The notes under the pieces were generated by a model. It was not told the origin of the DNA, ran no database searches, and was given only the letters and a program-made list of their open reading frames with translations. DNA of 46,478 nt from an uncultured Gammaproteobacteria bacterium. Its GTDB lineage: Bacteria > Pseudomonadota > Gammaproteobacteria > Pseudomonadales > Pseudohongiellaceae. Below are positions 22,567 through 31,187 of this stretch, in pieces. The position numbers were made by a program, and so were the translations under genes. Positions within the stretch are counted from its first letter, which is position 1. Each line of letters opens with the position of its first letter. The DNA lies in contig CAIOZF010000031.1 in assembly GCA_903862645.1 (NCBI GenBank), positions 1 to 46,478 on the forward strand. The letters run 5' to 3'.

Positions 22567-25335
22567 TTAGTGGGCTTCATCCCAGTTGTCCCCCACACCG
22601 ACATCGACCACAAGGGGTACGTCCAGCGCTGCTGCGCTCGTCATGCGGAAGCGCACACCTTCCCGCAATAGATCAATATCTGCTTCTGCTACTTCAAAGA
22701 CGAGTTCGTCATGCACCTGGAGCACCATTCGTGCATCCAGCACCCCCGTACTCAGCCAGTGGTCAATATCGATCATTGCCTGCTTGATGATGTCGGCGGC
22801 GGTACCCTGCATTGGTGCGTTGATGGCAGTGCGTTGCGCCGCCTTGCGCAGCATGCCATTTCCGGCATGAATATCAGGCAGGTAGAGCCGCCTGCCAAAC
22901 AGGGTTTCCACGTAGCCATGCTCATCGGCATAGGCCTGGGTCTGATCCATGTAGTGCAGCACGCCGGGATATTTTTGGAAATACAGATCCACGTAGTGCT
23001 GAGCGCTATGCCTGTCGATGCCCAGTTGTTTTGCAAGTCCGAAGGCCGACATGCCATAGATCAGGCCGAAATTGATAGCCTTGGCGCGCCGCCGTTGCTC
23101 GGATGTCACCTCGTCCAGCGGCGTTCCGAAAACTTCGGAAGCCGTTGCCCGGTGCACATCTTGAGCACTTGAGAAAGCCTTCAGCAGCCCGGCATCTTGA
23201 GACAGATGCGCCATGATCCGCAACTCTACCTGGGAATAGTCTGCCGCCAGCAGTTTGTAACCGGGCGCAGCAATGAAGGCCTGCCGCACCTTGCGCCCCT
23301 CGGGCGTGCGGATAGGAATGTTCTGCAGATTCGGGTCCGTGGACGACAACCGCCCCGTGGCAGCTACCGCCTGCTGAAAACTGGAGTGGATGCGACCCGT
23401 ACGCTTGTTGATGTCCAAGGGCAATTTGTCTGTATAAGTCGACTTTAATTTGCTGAGTCCGCGATGATCCATGATCAAGCGCGGCAGCTCATATTCCAGC
23501 GCCAGCTCCTGCAGCACCGGCTCGGCGGTGGAAGGCTGCCCGGTAGGCGTCTTTTTCAGCACAGGCAGTCCGAGTTTTTCGTAGAAAATGGTCTGTAGCT
23601 GTTTCGGAGAGCTGAGATTGAATTCTTCACCGGCCAGGCGGTAGGCCTCCCGCTCGACTTCGATCAACCGCAGTCCGATAGCTTGACTCTGCCTTCCAAG
23701 CAGCTCGGCGTCGACCAGAATCCCGCAACGCTCCATTCGCTGCAAAACGGGAATAAGCGCTACTTCATAGTATTTGTGCAGCCCAGCCAGCACGCCCGTA
23801 CTGGCCAGCCTGTCCGCGAGGAAGTCGCTGAGGCGCAGCGCAATGTCGACCTTGCGCCCCGAGTAGTGAGTGGCGGCATCCAGATCGAGCTGACTGAAAG
23901 CTAATTTGCCTTTGCCCTTGCCCAGCAGCGCTTCCATGGACACCGCCGAGAGGTGCAGATAATGCTCGGCAATAGTGTCGAGCCTGTGGTCAATGGCCAC
24001 AGAGTTAAGGACATAGGAACCCGTCAATGTGTCAAAACGATAGCCGGTGAAGCGAATGCCATGATTGGCCAGGACATGGGTGAGAAACTTGCAGTCGTGC
24101 CCGACCTTTTGGAGGCCAGGGCTCTCCAGCAGCGGACGAAGCCTGTCCAGCACTTTGATGCGGTCCAGCTGCACGGGAAACCCCAGAGAATCGTGCCCGA
24201 TTGGAATGTAGAAAGCCGTGCCGGGCTTCGTACTCAGGGCGATGCCAACAATGCCCGCCTCCATGTAATGCGCGCCATCGGTTTCCAGCGCAATCGCAAA
24301 ACGGCGCGCGGTGCGCAGCTGCGCGATACAGGCGTCGAAATCCACATCGTCGAGGACAGGAAGCGTCTGTGTCTCTGAGGACACCTGCTCTCCGGCAAAA
24401 GAGGTGCCTTTCACGGGCGGCGGTGGGGAGTGCTTGAGCTTAGGCGCGGACTCTCCGGCTTTACCGCCCCGGCCTTCCACTTCCTTTACCCATGACTTGA
24501 ATTCGAGAAGGCTGAAAAGGGCATGCAGCTGTTCAACGTCCTCGTCCTTGTGCACCAGATCAACAATCTCGACGTCCAGTGGCACATCGCGCTTGATGGT
24601 AGCCAGTCGGTAGCTCAACCATAACTGCTCGATATTCTCCCGAAGCCGCTCTCCAATCTTGCCGGACACCTTGTCGGAATTGGCCACCAGGGCCTCCAGC
24701 GAACGAAATTCCTGCAGCCATTTCAGCGCCGTCTTCGGTCCAACGCCAGGTACGCCGGGGATGTTGTCCGCCGCGTCGCCCATCAGGGCCAGATATTCGA
24801 CAATCCGCTCCGGAGGCAATCCAAATTTGGCAGTGACGCCCGAGGGATCCAATGACTCATTGGTCATGGTATTGAGAAGGGTTACATTCTCGGTCACCAG
24901 CTGTGCCAGGTCCTTGTCACCGGTAGAGATGAGCGTACGGATGTGCTGAGCACAGGCCTGTGTGGCCAGCGTTCCGATGACGTCATCCGCCTCTACGCCT
25001 TCAATCACCAGCATTGGCAAGCCCATCGCCTTGATGATCGCGTGGATGGGTTCGATCTGGCTGCGCAATTCGTCTGGCATTGGCGGACGGTGCGCCTTGT
25101 AGTCGGCATACATGTCGTTGCGAAAGGTTTTGCCTTTGGCGTCAAATACCACCGCGATGCGGCTGTCCGGATAGGTCTTCACCAGGCTGCGGATCATGTT
25201 GATTACCCCTTTGACCGCGCCAGTATGTTGCCCTTTGCTGGTAATGAGAGGGGGCAGGGCGTGGAAGGCACGAAAGAGGTAGGACGAGCCGTCCACCAGA
25301 ATCAGCTGCACCTCACGAGGCAAATTTGTATCCAT
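22567..25335 (-). CDS. polA: DNA polymerase I, 3'-5' exonuclease motifs degenerate
   Basis: This 922-residue polymerase serves repair and Okazaki-fragment maturation. The 5' nuclease domain (about 1-290) is intact: LVDGSSYLFRAFHALPPL, VVFDAKGKTFRNDMYADYK, VEADDVIGTLA, STGDKDLAQLV. The polymerase domain (about 520-922) is intact: motif A ADYSQVELRIMAHLS, motif B RRAKAINFGLIYGMSAFGLA, motif C QVHDELVFEV. The proofreading domain (about 325-515) is present and alignable, but the metal ligands are replaced. Compared with E. coli, Asp355 becomes Ala (FAIALETDG), Asp424 becomes Leu (GHDCKFLTHVLAN), and Asp501 becomes Lys (HYSGRKVDIALRL); Glu357 and Tyr497 remain. Proofreading should therefore be absent. 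A Pro/Lys-rich linker lies near 290-315. The gene lies 48 bases downstream of znuA on the same strand. Confidence 0.97.
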   Translation of the reverse strand: MDTNLPREVQLILVDGSSYLFRAFHALPPLITSKGQHTGAVKGVINMIRSLVKTYPDSRIAVVFDAKGKTFRNDMYADYKAHRPPMPDELRSQIEPIHAIIKAMGLPMLVIEGVEADDVIGTLATQACAQHIRTLISTGDKDLAQLVTENVTLLNTMTNESLDPSGVTAKFGLPPERIVEYLALMGDAADNIPGVPGVGPKTALKWLQEFRSLEALVANSDKVSGKIGERLRENIEQLWLSYRLATIKRDVPLDVEIVDLVHKDEDVEQLHALFSLLEFKSWVKEVEGRGGKAGESAPKLKHSPPPPVKGTSFAGEQVSSETQTLPVLDDVDFDACIAQLRTARRFAIALETDGAHYMEAGIVGIALSTKPGTAFYIPIGHDSLGFPVQLDRIKVLDRLRPLLESPGLQKVGHDCKFLTHVLANHGIRFTGYRFDTLTGSYVLNSVAIDHRLDTIAEHYLHLSAVSMEALLGKGKGKLAFSQLDLDAATHYSGRKVDIALRLSDFLADRLASTGVLAGLHKYYEVALIPVLQRMERCGILVDAELLGRQSQAIGLRLIEVEREAYRLAGEEFNLSSPKQLQTIFYEKLGLPVLKKTPTGQPSTAEPVLQELALEYELPRLIMDHRGLSKLKSTYTDKLPLDINKRTGRIHSSFQQAVAATGRLSSTDPNLQNIPIRTPEGRKVRQAFIAAPGYKLLAADYSQVELRIMAHLSQDAGLLKAFSSAQDVHRATASEVFGTPLDEVTSEQRRRAKAINFGLIYGMSAFGLAKQLGIDRHSAQHYVDLYFQKYPGVLHYMDQTQAYADEHGYVETLFGRRLYLPDIHAGNGMLRKAAQRTAINAPMQGTAADIIKQAMIDIDHWLSTGVLDARMVLQVHDELVFEVAEADIDLLREGVRFRMTSAAALDVPLVVDVGVGDNWDEAH

Positions 25336-25383
25336 ATTGTGTCACCCATGTCCTGTGCCCCCGAGCGAGAGCCTTGGCCCTGA

Positions 25384-26268
25384 TTATTGCCCGAGACAAG
25401 TATTGATGGCCTGCGCCAGGTTGCCGATCAATTGGGCATAGGAGCCCGGACCGGAAGTGATCGCGTCACCCAGAGTGTCTACACGCACCCGATTGATAGG
25501 GTAGTCACCAAACACTGTCTCTGTGGTGGAGTCGTTGGAATTCACATCCTCCAGCAAGCAGGTCGGGCGCAGCTCCTGCAGTCGCGATCTGATCTCGAGA
25601 ATATGCCTGATTCCCGGCTGAATTTCATGGTCCGGCACCAGCACAAATTGGTGCACAAGGCCGAACTGTTTTTCGAAATACTGGAGACCGTCGTGATAGA
25701 CGGCATAGCGTCCAGCCCGCAGGCGCTCCACTTCATCGGACATTTGTGTTTCGAGAGCGCCGACACTGGCAGTAAAACGTGACAGGTTGGTCTGATAGCG
25801 CGGCTGATTAGAGGGGTCGAGGTCGATCAGCGCCTGCGCCATGCGCTCGGCAAGCAACCGGGCATTATTCGTATTCAGCCAGACGTGGGGGTCATAGCGG
25901 TCGTGTTCCGCGTGCTCGGACTCTCCGCCAGGCCCATGCAGGAGAACTCCCTCCACTGCTGCCATTTCAATGACGTTGGTCCGGGCATCAAGCTGAGTCA
26001 CGAAGTCGGCGAGGTAAGTTTCCATCTGCGGGCCCACCCAAACCACCAGTCGCGCGTCAGTCATGCTGCGAATATCTGACGGGCGCAGCGTGAAATGGTG
26101 GGGAGAGACGTTGGAGGGAATCAGCAATTCGGGCACGGCGACACCGTCCATTAGCTCAGCCGCAATCAGTTGCAAGGGCTTGATGGTCGTCAGCACTTGC
26201 AACTGCGCGCTCGCCGCGTCGGTAAATACGAGCAGGAATGTGCAGACAGCGGCTAAACGCTTCAACAT
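25384..26268 (-). CDS. znuA: Zinc ABC transporter substrate-binding protein ZnuA
   Basis: This periplasmic zinc receptor has 294 residues from ATG 26268. The frame is open 17 codons upstream into the Zur-box region, but the signal peptide (MLKRLAAVCTFLLVFTDAASA) begins here. Zinc-ligand positions are visible: His in SNVSPHHFTLRPSD (about 57), His in YDPHVWLN (about 129), His in YAVYHDGLQYFEKQFGL (about 195), and the late acidic segment LLEDVNSNDSTTE (about 240). The His/Asp-rich loop (GGESEHAEHDRYD) is short compared with E. coli ZnuA. It is divergent from znuCB. Confidence 0.92.
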   Translation of the reverse strand: MLKRLAAVCTFLLVFTDAASAQLQVLTTIKPLQLIAAELMDGVAVPELLIPSNVSPHHFTLRPSDIRSMTDARLVVWVGPQMETYLADFVTQLDARTNVIEMAAVEGVLLHGPGGESEHAEHDRYDPHVWLNTNNARLLAERMAQALIDLDPSNQPRYQTNLSRFTASVGALETQMSDEVERLRAGRYAVYHDGLQYFEKQFGLVHQFVLVPDHEIQPGIRHILEIRSRLQELRPTCLLEDVNSNDSTTETVFGDYPINRVRVDTLGDAITSGPGSYAQLIGNLAQAINTCLGQ

Positions 26269-26299
26269 GGGCCGGTTTCTTCGATGGAGGACAATAGTG

Positions 26300-26322
26300 G
26301 AAATGCTATAATATACCATTAT
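26300..26322. promoter_or_regulatory. Zur box between znuA and znuCB
   Basis: The sequence starting GAAATGCTATAATATACCAT closely follows the gammaproteobacterial Zur operator (GAAATGTTATAATATAACAT and its continuation), with a partial dyad about the central TAATATA. A TATAAT hexamer (26307-26312) is embedded, so a bound repressor would block the promoter. It lies 32 bases upstream of the znuA ATG and 68 bases upstream of znuC, so one operator can control both directions. Confidence 0.75.
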
Positions 26323-26389
26323 TGCTTTCGACAGGGGTTCTCAAGGTCCCTTCCAGCGTCCACGCAGCGCTTCCCAAAGGTTAATCCAC

Positions 26390-27142
26390 ATGGATAGAGT
26401 CCGCCTCATTGAGGCCGCCGATATCTGCATGCAGTTTGGTGATCGGCAAGTATTGCAACACGTCGATCTGAAAGTTCACCAGGGTGAAATTGTTACCCTG
26501 GTCGGCCCGAATGGGGCAGGCAAGACCACACTGGTCAGAATCGTTCTCGGTCTATTGTCTCCTCAGGTGGGAACCATCTCCAGACCAACGGGTCTGCGCG
26601 TCGGCTATATGCCGCAAAAACTGCACGTCGAGCCAACGATGCCGATTACTGTAAAGCGCTTTCTGGAGCTTGCCCGTCATGCCAGCGGGGCACCCATTGC
26701 ACAGATTCTGGAAGAGGTCCGCATCAGACACCTGATGAATCAGCAACTGCGCGCCATTTCCGGCGGCGAACTACAGCGTGTACTGTTGGCCAGAGCATTA
26801 TCACAGTCTCCGCAGCTACTGGTGCTGGATGAGCCTGCTCAGGGCGTGGATGTCGCTGGGCAGGCCGAGCTTTACCAGCTGATCAATGAAATCCGCAACC
26901 GCCACCATTGCGGTGTGCTGATGATTTCCCACGACCTGCATCTGGTCATGGCCACGACAGATGAGGTCGTGTGCCTCAACCACCACATCTGCTGTCATGG
27001 CCGACCCGAACAAGTCAGTATTGACCCATCCTATCTGGCCTTGTTCGGAAAGAAGGAGGCGAAAAGCCTCGCCATCTACACTCACCATCACAATCACCAA
27101 CACGATATCAATGGGTGCGTAATCGAGAAGAAAAATGGCTGA
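26390..27142 (+). CDS. znuC: Zinc ABC transporter ATP-binding protein ZnuC
   Basis: This is the ATPase of the high-affinity zinc importer, 250 residues. Walker [11 protein letters not shown] (about residue 38), Q-loop region [11 protein letters not shown], signature [15 protein letters not shown] (about 124), Walker [13 protein letters not shown] (about 145), and the switch His in [10 protein letters not shown]. The C-terminus ends in a His-rich tail ([11 protein letters not shown]), often seen in ZnuC and possibly a metal buffer. It overlaps znuB by 8 bases. In Pseudomonas a zur gene precedes znuC; none is present here. Confidence 0.95.
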   Translation: MDRVRLIEAADICMQFGDRQVLQHVDLKVHQGEIVTLVGPNGAGKTTLVRIVLGLLSPQVGTISRPTGLRVGYMPQKLHVEPTMPITVKRFLELARHASGAPIAQILEEVRIRHLMNQQLRAISGGELQRVLLARALSQSPQLLVLDEPAQGVDVAGQAELYQLINEIRNRHHCGVLMISHDLHLVMATTDEVVCLNHHICCHGRPEQVSIDPSYLALFGKKEAKSLAIYTHHHNHQHDINGCVIEKKNG

Positions 27143-27935
27143 CTTCATCCTGCGAGCACTGATTGCCGGCATCTGCATAGCCCTGGTCGCAGGCCCGCTC
27201 GGGTCATTCGTGGTCTGGCGCCGCATGTCCTACTTTGGCGACACGCTGGCGCACTCCTCATTGCTGGGGATAGCCGTGGGCATCCTTATGGACATAAACC
27301 TGCAATTAGCGGTGATTGTCAGCTCACTGGTTTTTGCGCTGGCCCTGGTACTTCTGCAAACCAGAAAGACACTTTCCACGGATACCCTGCTTGGCATACT
27401 TGCCCACAGCACGCTCGCTTTCGGCCTCCTTATTCTCGCGCTTTCCAGCACGGTGCAAGTGAACCTGGTCGCCTACCTCTTCGGAGATCTGCTTACCGTC
27501 GGCACATCGGATCTTTACTGGATCATGGCCAGCACAGCAGTGATCGGGGTACTACTGATCGTATTCTGGAACAGCTTCCTGACCATTACCGTGCATGAGG
27601 AGTTGGCTCAGGTCGAGGGTGTTCCAGTGGGGAAAGTGCATTGCCTGATGGTGTTGATGGTGGCGCTGCTGATTGCGGTATCGATGAAGATTGTCGGAGT
27701 TCTGCTGATTACGTCACTACTGATTATTCCACCGGCCGCAGCTAGAAGGTTCGCCTCCACTCCCGAACAGATGGCGCTAGGCGCGAGTATTACCGGGTGC
27801 CTGGCTGTCAGCGGCGGGCTGCTGATGTCCTACCGGCTGGACACTCCAGCCGGGCCGTCGATCGTGGTCACGGCCTGTGCATTCTTTCTGGTGACTTATC
27901 TGAGTCCGGCGCTGTTTGGAAAGCGATCTCAGTAA
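27135..27935 (+). CDS. znuB: Zinc ABC transporter permease ZnuB
   Basis: This is the integral-membrane subunit of the zinc importer, 266 residues and about eight hydrophobic segments. The family motif [20 protein letters not shown] (about 31-50), with its Asp and His, and the later '[20 protein letters not shown]' are clear. It starts inside the end of znuC, so the two are coupled. Its stop overlaps the convergent SCO gene by 7 bases, leaving no room for a separate terminator. Confidence 0.95.
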   Translation: MADFILRALIAGICIALVAGPLGSFVVWRRMSYFGDTLAHSSLLGIAVGILMDINLQLAVIVSSLVFALALVLLQTRKTLSTDTLLGILAHSTLAFGLLILALSSTVQVNLVAYLFGDLLTVGTSDLYWIMASTAVIGVLLIVFWNSFLTITVHEELAQVEGVPVGKVHCLMVLMVALLIAVSMKIVGVLLITSLLIIPPAAARRFASTPEQMALGASITGCLAVSGGLLMSYRLDTPAGPSIVVTACAFFLVTYLSPALFGKRSQ

Positions 27936-28630
27936 TCTGCGCGAATAGCCTCGTACGCCTGCGTCAGCTCTCTGTCTTGTATCGCCGCATCAAAGAATCC
28001 GTGGTACCGACCCTCGGGATTGATGATCAGAATATTGCCACTATGGTCGATTACATAGTCTTCCTGTGACTGGGTGCCATGACTGGCGTGCTCATCCTGA
28101 GGTGCTGCCTGTGCCGGGGGAGGGGAGTGTGCAATGAACAGCTGCCTGGCCAATGCAGCCACCTCGGAATAGGGGCCGTTCACGCCAATGAAGTCCGGAT
28201 GGAAAGCTCCCATATATTCTGCGAGCCTTTCCGTCGTATCCCTGTCTGGGTCGACGCTGACCATAACCACCCTCGTATCCTGAGCCAGTGACTCTGCGGG
28301 CAGGCTTTTATAAAACTGGCTAAGCTCTGTCAGCGTCAGCGGACAAATATCTGGACAGGAGGTAAAACCGAAGAAAATCAGGGTCCAGGCGCCCGGAAGA
28401 TTATCCTGCGAAAAGATCTGCCCGTGGTGATCCAGCAGGCTGAAGGGCTGCAGGTTTACTGGAGCTTCGTAAACCAGGGCGCCCAGCTCTCGGAGTTCCT
28501 CGGCGCTCAACGTCACGGCAGCCGGCGCTTCAGCCTGACCCCCGGTGATACGTAGGTAGGTTAAAACCAATATCAGCACCACGGCTAGCACGCAGGTGAT
28601 TACAGTGATCTTGATGTTCTTTTCCATCAT
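27929..28630 (-). CDS. SCO1/SenC copper chaperone for cytochrome c oxidase
   Basis: This membrane-anchored thioredoxin-fold protein delivers copper to the CuA site of oxidase subunit II, 233 residues. It has one N-terminal transmembrane helix (ITVITCVLAVVLILVLTYL), then the SCO domain with the copper-binding Cys pair FTSCPDICPLTLTE (CxxxC, about residues 94-98) and the distal His in YVIDHSGNILIINPEG (about 193). A His-rich insert (QDEHASHGTQSQ) precedes that His. It is the last gene of the oxidase assembly run, after ctaB. The first two codons are both ATG, so the start may be 28627. Confidence 0.92.
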   Translation of the reverse strand: MMEKNIKITVITCVLAVVLILVLTYLRITGGQAEAPAAVTLSAEELRELGALVYEAPVNLQPFSLLDHHGQIFSQDNLPGAWTLIFFGFTSCPDICPLTLTELSQFYKSLPAESLAQDTRVVMVSVDPDRDTTERLAEYMGAFHPDFIGVNGPYSEVAALARQLFIAHSPPPAQAAPQDEHASHGTQSQEDYVIDHSGNILIINPEGRYHGFFDAAIQDRELTQAYEAIRADY

Positions 28631-28693
28631 TTAAGCTCTGAATAAAGTCACGTGAATTCAATGCATTGCGGACAGCACGTAGAGGTCAGGTTG

Positions 28694-29575
28694 CTACAGG
28701 TAGTGATCGACGAGCAGCACGACAAACAGCCCCATCAAGTACACAATCGAATACCTGAAGGTATCCATCGCTGTAGATTGCTTCGGCTTGAACAACAGCA
28801 GAAGCGACCAGCCCAGGAACGCCAGGCCCAGCACTATGGCCGCTAACAGGTAGAGAGGTCCGCTCATTCCTATCAGATAGGGCAGGAGCGTCACCAGAAT
28901 CATGATAACGGTGTAGAGGATGATATGAATCTTGGTCAGGTGCTCGCCATGAGTCACTGGCAGCATCGGAATGCCTGTTTTGGCGTACTCGTCCTTGCGA
29001 TGTATCGCCAGTGCCCAAAAATGCGGCGGTGTCCAGGCAAAGATTATTAACACGAGAATCAGGGCACCCGGCTCGATGGTTCCGGTCACCGCTGCCCAGC
29101 CAAGAAGAGGAGGCATGGCGCCGGACAATCCGCCGATCACGATGTTCTGGGGAGTCGCCCGCTTCAGGTATCCGGTGTAGATGAAAGCATATCCGACAAA
29201 AGATGCCAGCGTCAGCCATGCGCTGAGCTGATTCACCCATACCAGCAAGATCAGCATCCCGATAACGCCAATCGCCGCTGCAAAGATGGCCGCTTGTTTC
29301 TGATCAACACGTCCCTGCGGAATCGGTCGATTGTGGGTACGTCGCATCAAAGCGTCGACTTTGTAGTCAATCAGATGATTGACCACCGCGCCAGAACTGG
29401 CCACCAGGGCTATGCCCAGGTTGCCGAGAATCAACACATCAAGAGGAACCATGCCTGGCACCGCCAGAAACATACCTACCAGGGAGGTCAGTATCATCAG
29501 CATGACGACACGAGGTTTACACATCTCGTAGTAGTCACGCCAGGTCGCCGTTTGCTTGCTAGCCAGCTCTGTCAC
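28694..29575 (-). CDS. ctaB: Protoheme IX farnesyltransferase (heme O synthase)
   Basis: This converts heme B to heme O by adding a farnesyl group, the first step toward heme A for the aa3 oxidase. It has 293 residues and about eight or nine transmembrane helices, in the UbiA superfamily. The prenyl-diphosphate site is VNHLIDYKVDALMRRTHNRP (about 65-84), and the second polar loop is FAWTPPHFWALAIHRKDEYA (about 175-194). The next enzyme, heme A synthase (ctaA), is usually its upstream neighbour but is absent here. Flanked by SCO downstream on the same strand. Confidence 0.95.
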   Translation of the reverse strand: MTELASKQTATWRDYYEMCKPRVVMLMILTSLVGMFLAVPGMVPLDVLILGNLGIALVASSGAVVNHLIDYKVDALMRRTHNRPIPQGRVDQKQAAIFAAAIGVIGMLILLVWVNQLSAWLTLASFVGYAFIYTGYLKRATPQNIVIGGLSGAMPPLLGWAAVTGTIEPGALILVLIIFAWTPPHFWALAIHRKDEYAKTGIPMLPVTHGEHLTKIHIILYTVIMILVTLLPYLIGMSGPLYLLAAIVLGLAFLGWSLLLLFKPKQSTAMDTFRYSIVYLMGLFVVLLVDHYL

Positions 29576-29875
29576 GGAATTCCTCGCATTGGCCTTGGAG
29601 ATCAGGCCGGTATACCCTCACGCATCAATCGTGTCAGGTTTTGTTGTTTGTATCTTAGTCGGGTGTTGATTGTACTAAAACTCACACGGAAATGATTGGC
29701 GAAGTTTTGAAAAGCCAGCGTTGTGCCCTGGAAAAAGACACCCGCTCCCCAATCACAAACCATGAGACTTTCGATTTTTGGAAGTTGTAGAGTTGAAGGT
29801 GTTCCATGCTGTTTAAGTGTATGCGTCGTTGATATTTTCATCATCGTTATATTTATCTGAAGCAGGAGAACCACC
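29576..29875. other. Intergenic region where ctaA is expected
   Basis: This 300-base, relatively AT-rich gap lies between the divergent ctaB and unknown membrane-protein genes. A 94-residue open frame on the minus strand has no recognisable features and a poor start, so I do not call it. AGGAG just before 29876 is the ribosome site of the next gene. I see no remnant of ctaA, RNA gene or repeat. Confidence 0.4.
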
Positions 29876-30409
29876 ATGAAGTGCATCTACTATCTTTCCC
29901 CCTCTCTGAAAACCACCCAGGAAATTTCCGACGATCTCCATTCGACGGGCGTAGACGACTGGTTTCTGCACATCATCAGCAAGGATGAGGGCGGGCTGAG
30001 CAATCAGCGCCTGCATTCGAGCAACTATCTTGAAACCCAGGATGTCCTGCGCGAAGCGATCATCGGCGGAGCCGTCGGCTTTTTCATCGGCGCGCTCCTG
30101 TCCTTGATGACTTTAGGGTTGGAGCCATTTGGGCCTGATCTTCCCTTGGTTGCGTATGCCGGAATTTTATTCGTACTGGCAAGTTTTGGGGTCTGGGTAG
30201 GCGGCATGGTCGGTCTCGCTCGAGAGAACAAGAAATTGGCCAGGTTTCACGTTGATATCGAAGCAGGCAAGTATTTGGTTCTTATCTATGCGAAGCAGCA
30301 TCAGGAGGAGAACATCAAGATTATGATGCTGGCCCGGCATGGAGAAGCGCGTCTAGTAGCTGAAGATTCACACTTCATGAACCCGTTCTCTGCACCCAAG
30401 GTCTGTTGA
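29876..30409 (+). CDS. Unrecognised small membrane protein in the oxidase cluster
   Basis: This 177-residue protein has a good ribosome site (CAGGAG, 8 bases before ATG). An N-terminal domain of about 55 residues (MKCIYYLSPSLKTTQEISDD) looks like a small alpha/beta fold. Two transmembrane helices with glycine-zipper spacing (about 60-80 and 92-113) follow, then a short cytoplasmic domain (about 120-177). The layout resembles the DUF1269-like proteins of Pseudomonas, which start with a 'LYFLVPD'-type strand and have a central Gly-rich hairpin. That is from memory and not certain. It is transcribed against its neighbours and occupies the place where heme A synthase normally lies. No function can be assigned. 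Confidence 0.75.
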   Translation: MKCIYYLSPSLKTTQEISDDLHSTGVDDWFLHIISKDEGGLSNQRLHSSNYLETQDVLREAIIGGAVGFFIGALLSLMTLGLEPFGPDLPLVAYAGILFVLASFGVWVGGMVGLARENKKLARFHVDIEAGKYLVLIYAKQHQEENIKIMMLARHGEARLVAEDSHFMNPFSAPKVC

Positions 30410-30487
30410 GTGAGCCACGTCGCTACGGCTTGATTTCGACATGTTGGTATTTGGTAAGCCGGGACCGCTCTATACTCGCTCCTATCT

Positions 30488-30524
30488 CAAACACCCGGAG
30501 GGTAAGCCAACCTCCAGGTGTTTG
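30488..30524. terminator. Strong bidirectional hairpin
   Basis: CAAACACC-c-GGAGG (30488-30501) pairs with CCTCC-a-GGTGTTTG (30511-30524): 13 base pairs, one mismatch and a 9-base loop. It lies between the convergent stops at 30409 and 30537. Neither side has a T-run, so it may act as a roadblock, an mRNA 3'-end stabiliser or a factor-assisted terminator. Confidence 0.65.
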
Positions 30525-30536
30525 ACCTTGATCTGT

Positions 30537-31187
30537 TCAACCAAGACTGGAGTACTTCAGCAGGGTCTCCAAGTCCGTAATTATGTCCTCTGCCGTATTT
30601 TCATCCGTGTAATACATCATGACATTACCCACTGGATCGACCAGTAAGATGTAACTCTGGGATGCCAGGGACAACTCTATACCGGCGGCCTTCATGTTTC
30701 CCTCAAGAGCAAGTGCATCACTATAGGCAATACCCATGCTCGGGAACTCGGCCCTGAAATACTCGGCTACGTCTGCTGGTATCGGAAGTTCACTCGCGTG
30801 GAGGTAATAACGACGCACGCGCTGGATATTCTTTCCCAGAGCAATATGCAGTTGCTGAAGGGAGTGAATGCGTTCCCGGCAATTGCTTTCACATTCGTTC
30901 GCCGTGACATACAACAGCAACCAAGGGCGAATTTCGTATTCCTGTCCTTCAGGAAGAGCTGCAATTTCTTGCTCAAAATTCGTGAACACCGGCTGGCCAT
31001 TCTCGTTCTGCATGACCAGCGCAGTGATATCGGCAGGAGGATTGATGAGGGTACCTTTGTTCGAAGTCGCCGAAGCGTCATCGCTTTCTGTAGCAGATCG
31101 AAATGACAGCGTGGCCATTGTGACTGGCAACGCTGTCATCAGCAGCAGTACTGTCAACTTGATCTTGTTCTTTATATTTGCGTTCAT
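30537..31187 (-). CDS. SCO/thioredoxin-like oxidase-cluster protein
   Basis: This 216-residue protein is conserved in oxidase clusters between SURF1 and ctaA (in P. aeruginosa, the gene after SURF1). It has an N-terminal membrane anchor (KLTVLLLMTALPVTMATLSF) and a periplasmic thioredoxin-like domain with the strand WLLLYVTANECESNCRERIH, giving a CxxxC pair (about residues 98-102) as in SCO proteins. A C-terminal 'SYILLVDPVGNVMMYY' strand matches the end of the SCO fold. The distal His of SCO is not obvious, so copper binding is uncertain and a thiol-redox role in oxidase assembly is equally possible. Its ATG overlaps the SURF1 stop (ATGA). Confidence 0.7.
   Translation of the reverse strand: MNANIKNKIKLTVLLLMTALPVTMATLSFRSATESDDASATSNKGTLINPPADITALVMQNENGQPVFTNFEQEIAALPEGQEYEIRPWLLLYVTANECESNCRERIHSLQQLHIALGKNIQRVRRYYLHASELPIPADVAEYFRAEFPSMGIAYSDALALEGNMKAAGIELSLASQSYILLVDPVGNVMMYYTDENTAEDIITDLETLLKYSSLG

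Noticed and set aside
29602-29886. 94-codon frame on the minus strand in the ctaB intergenic region
   Set aside because: It overlaps the ribosome site and start of the divergent gene and has no ribosome site of its own. The translation shows no domain, so I treat it as chance.
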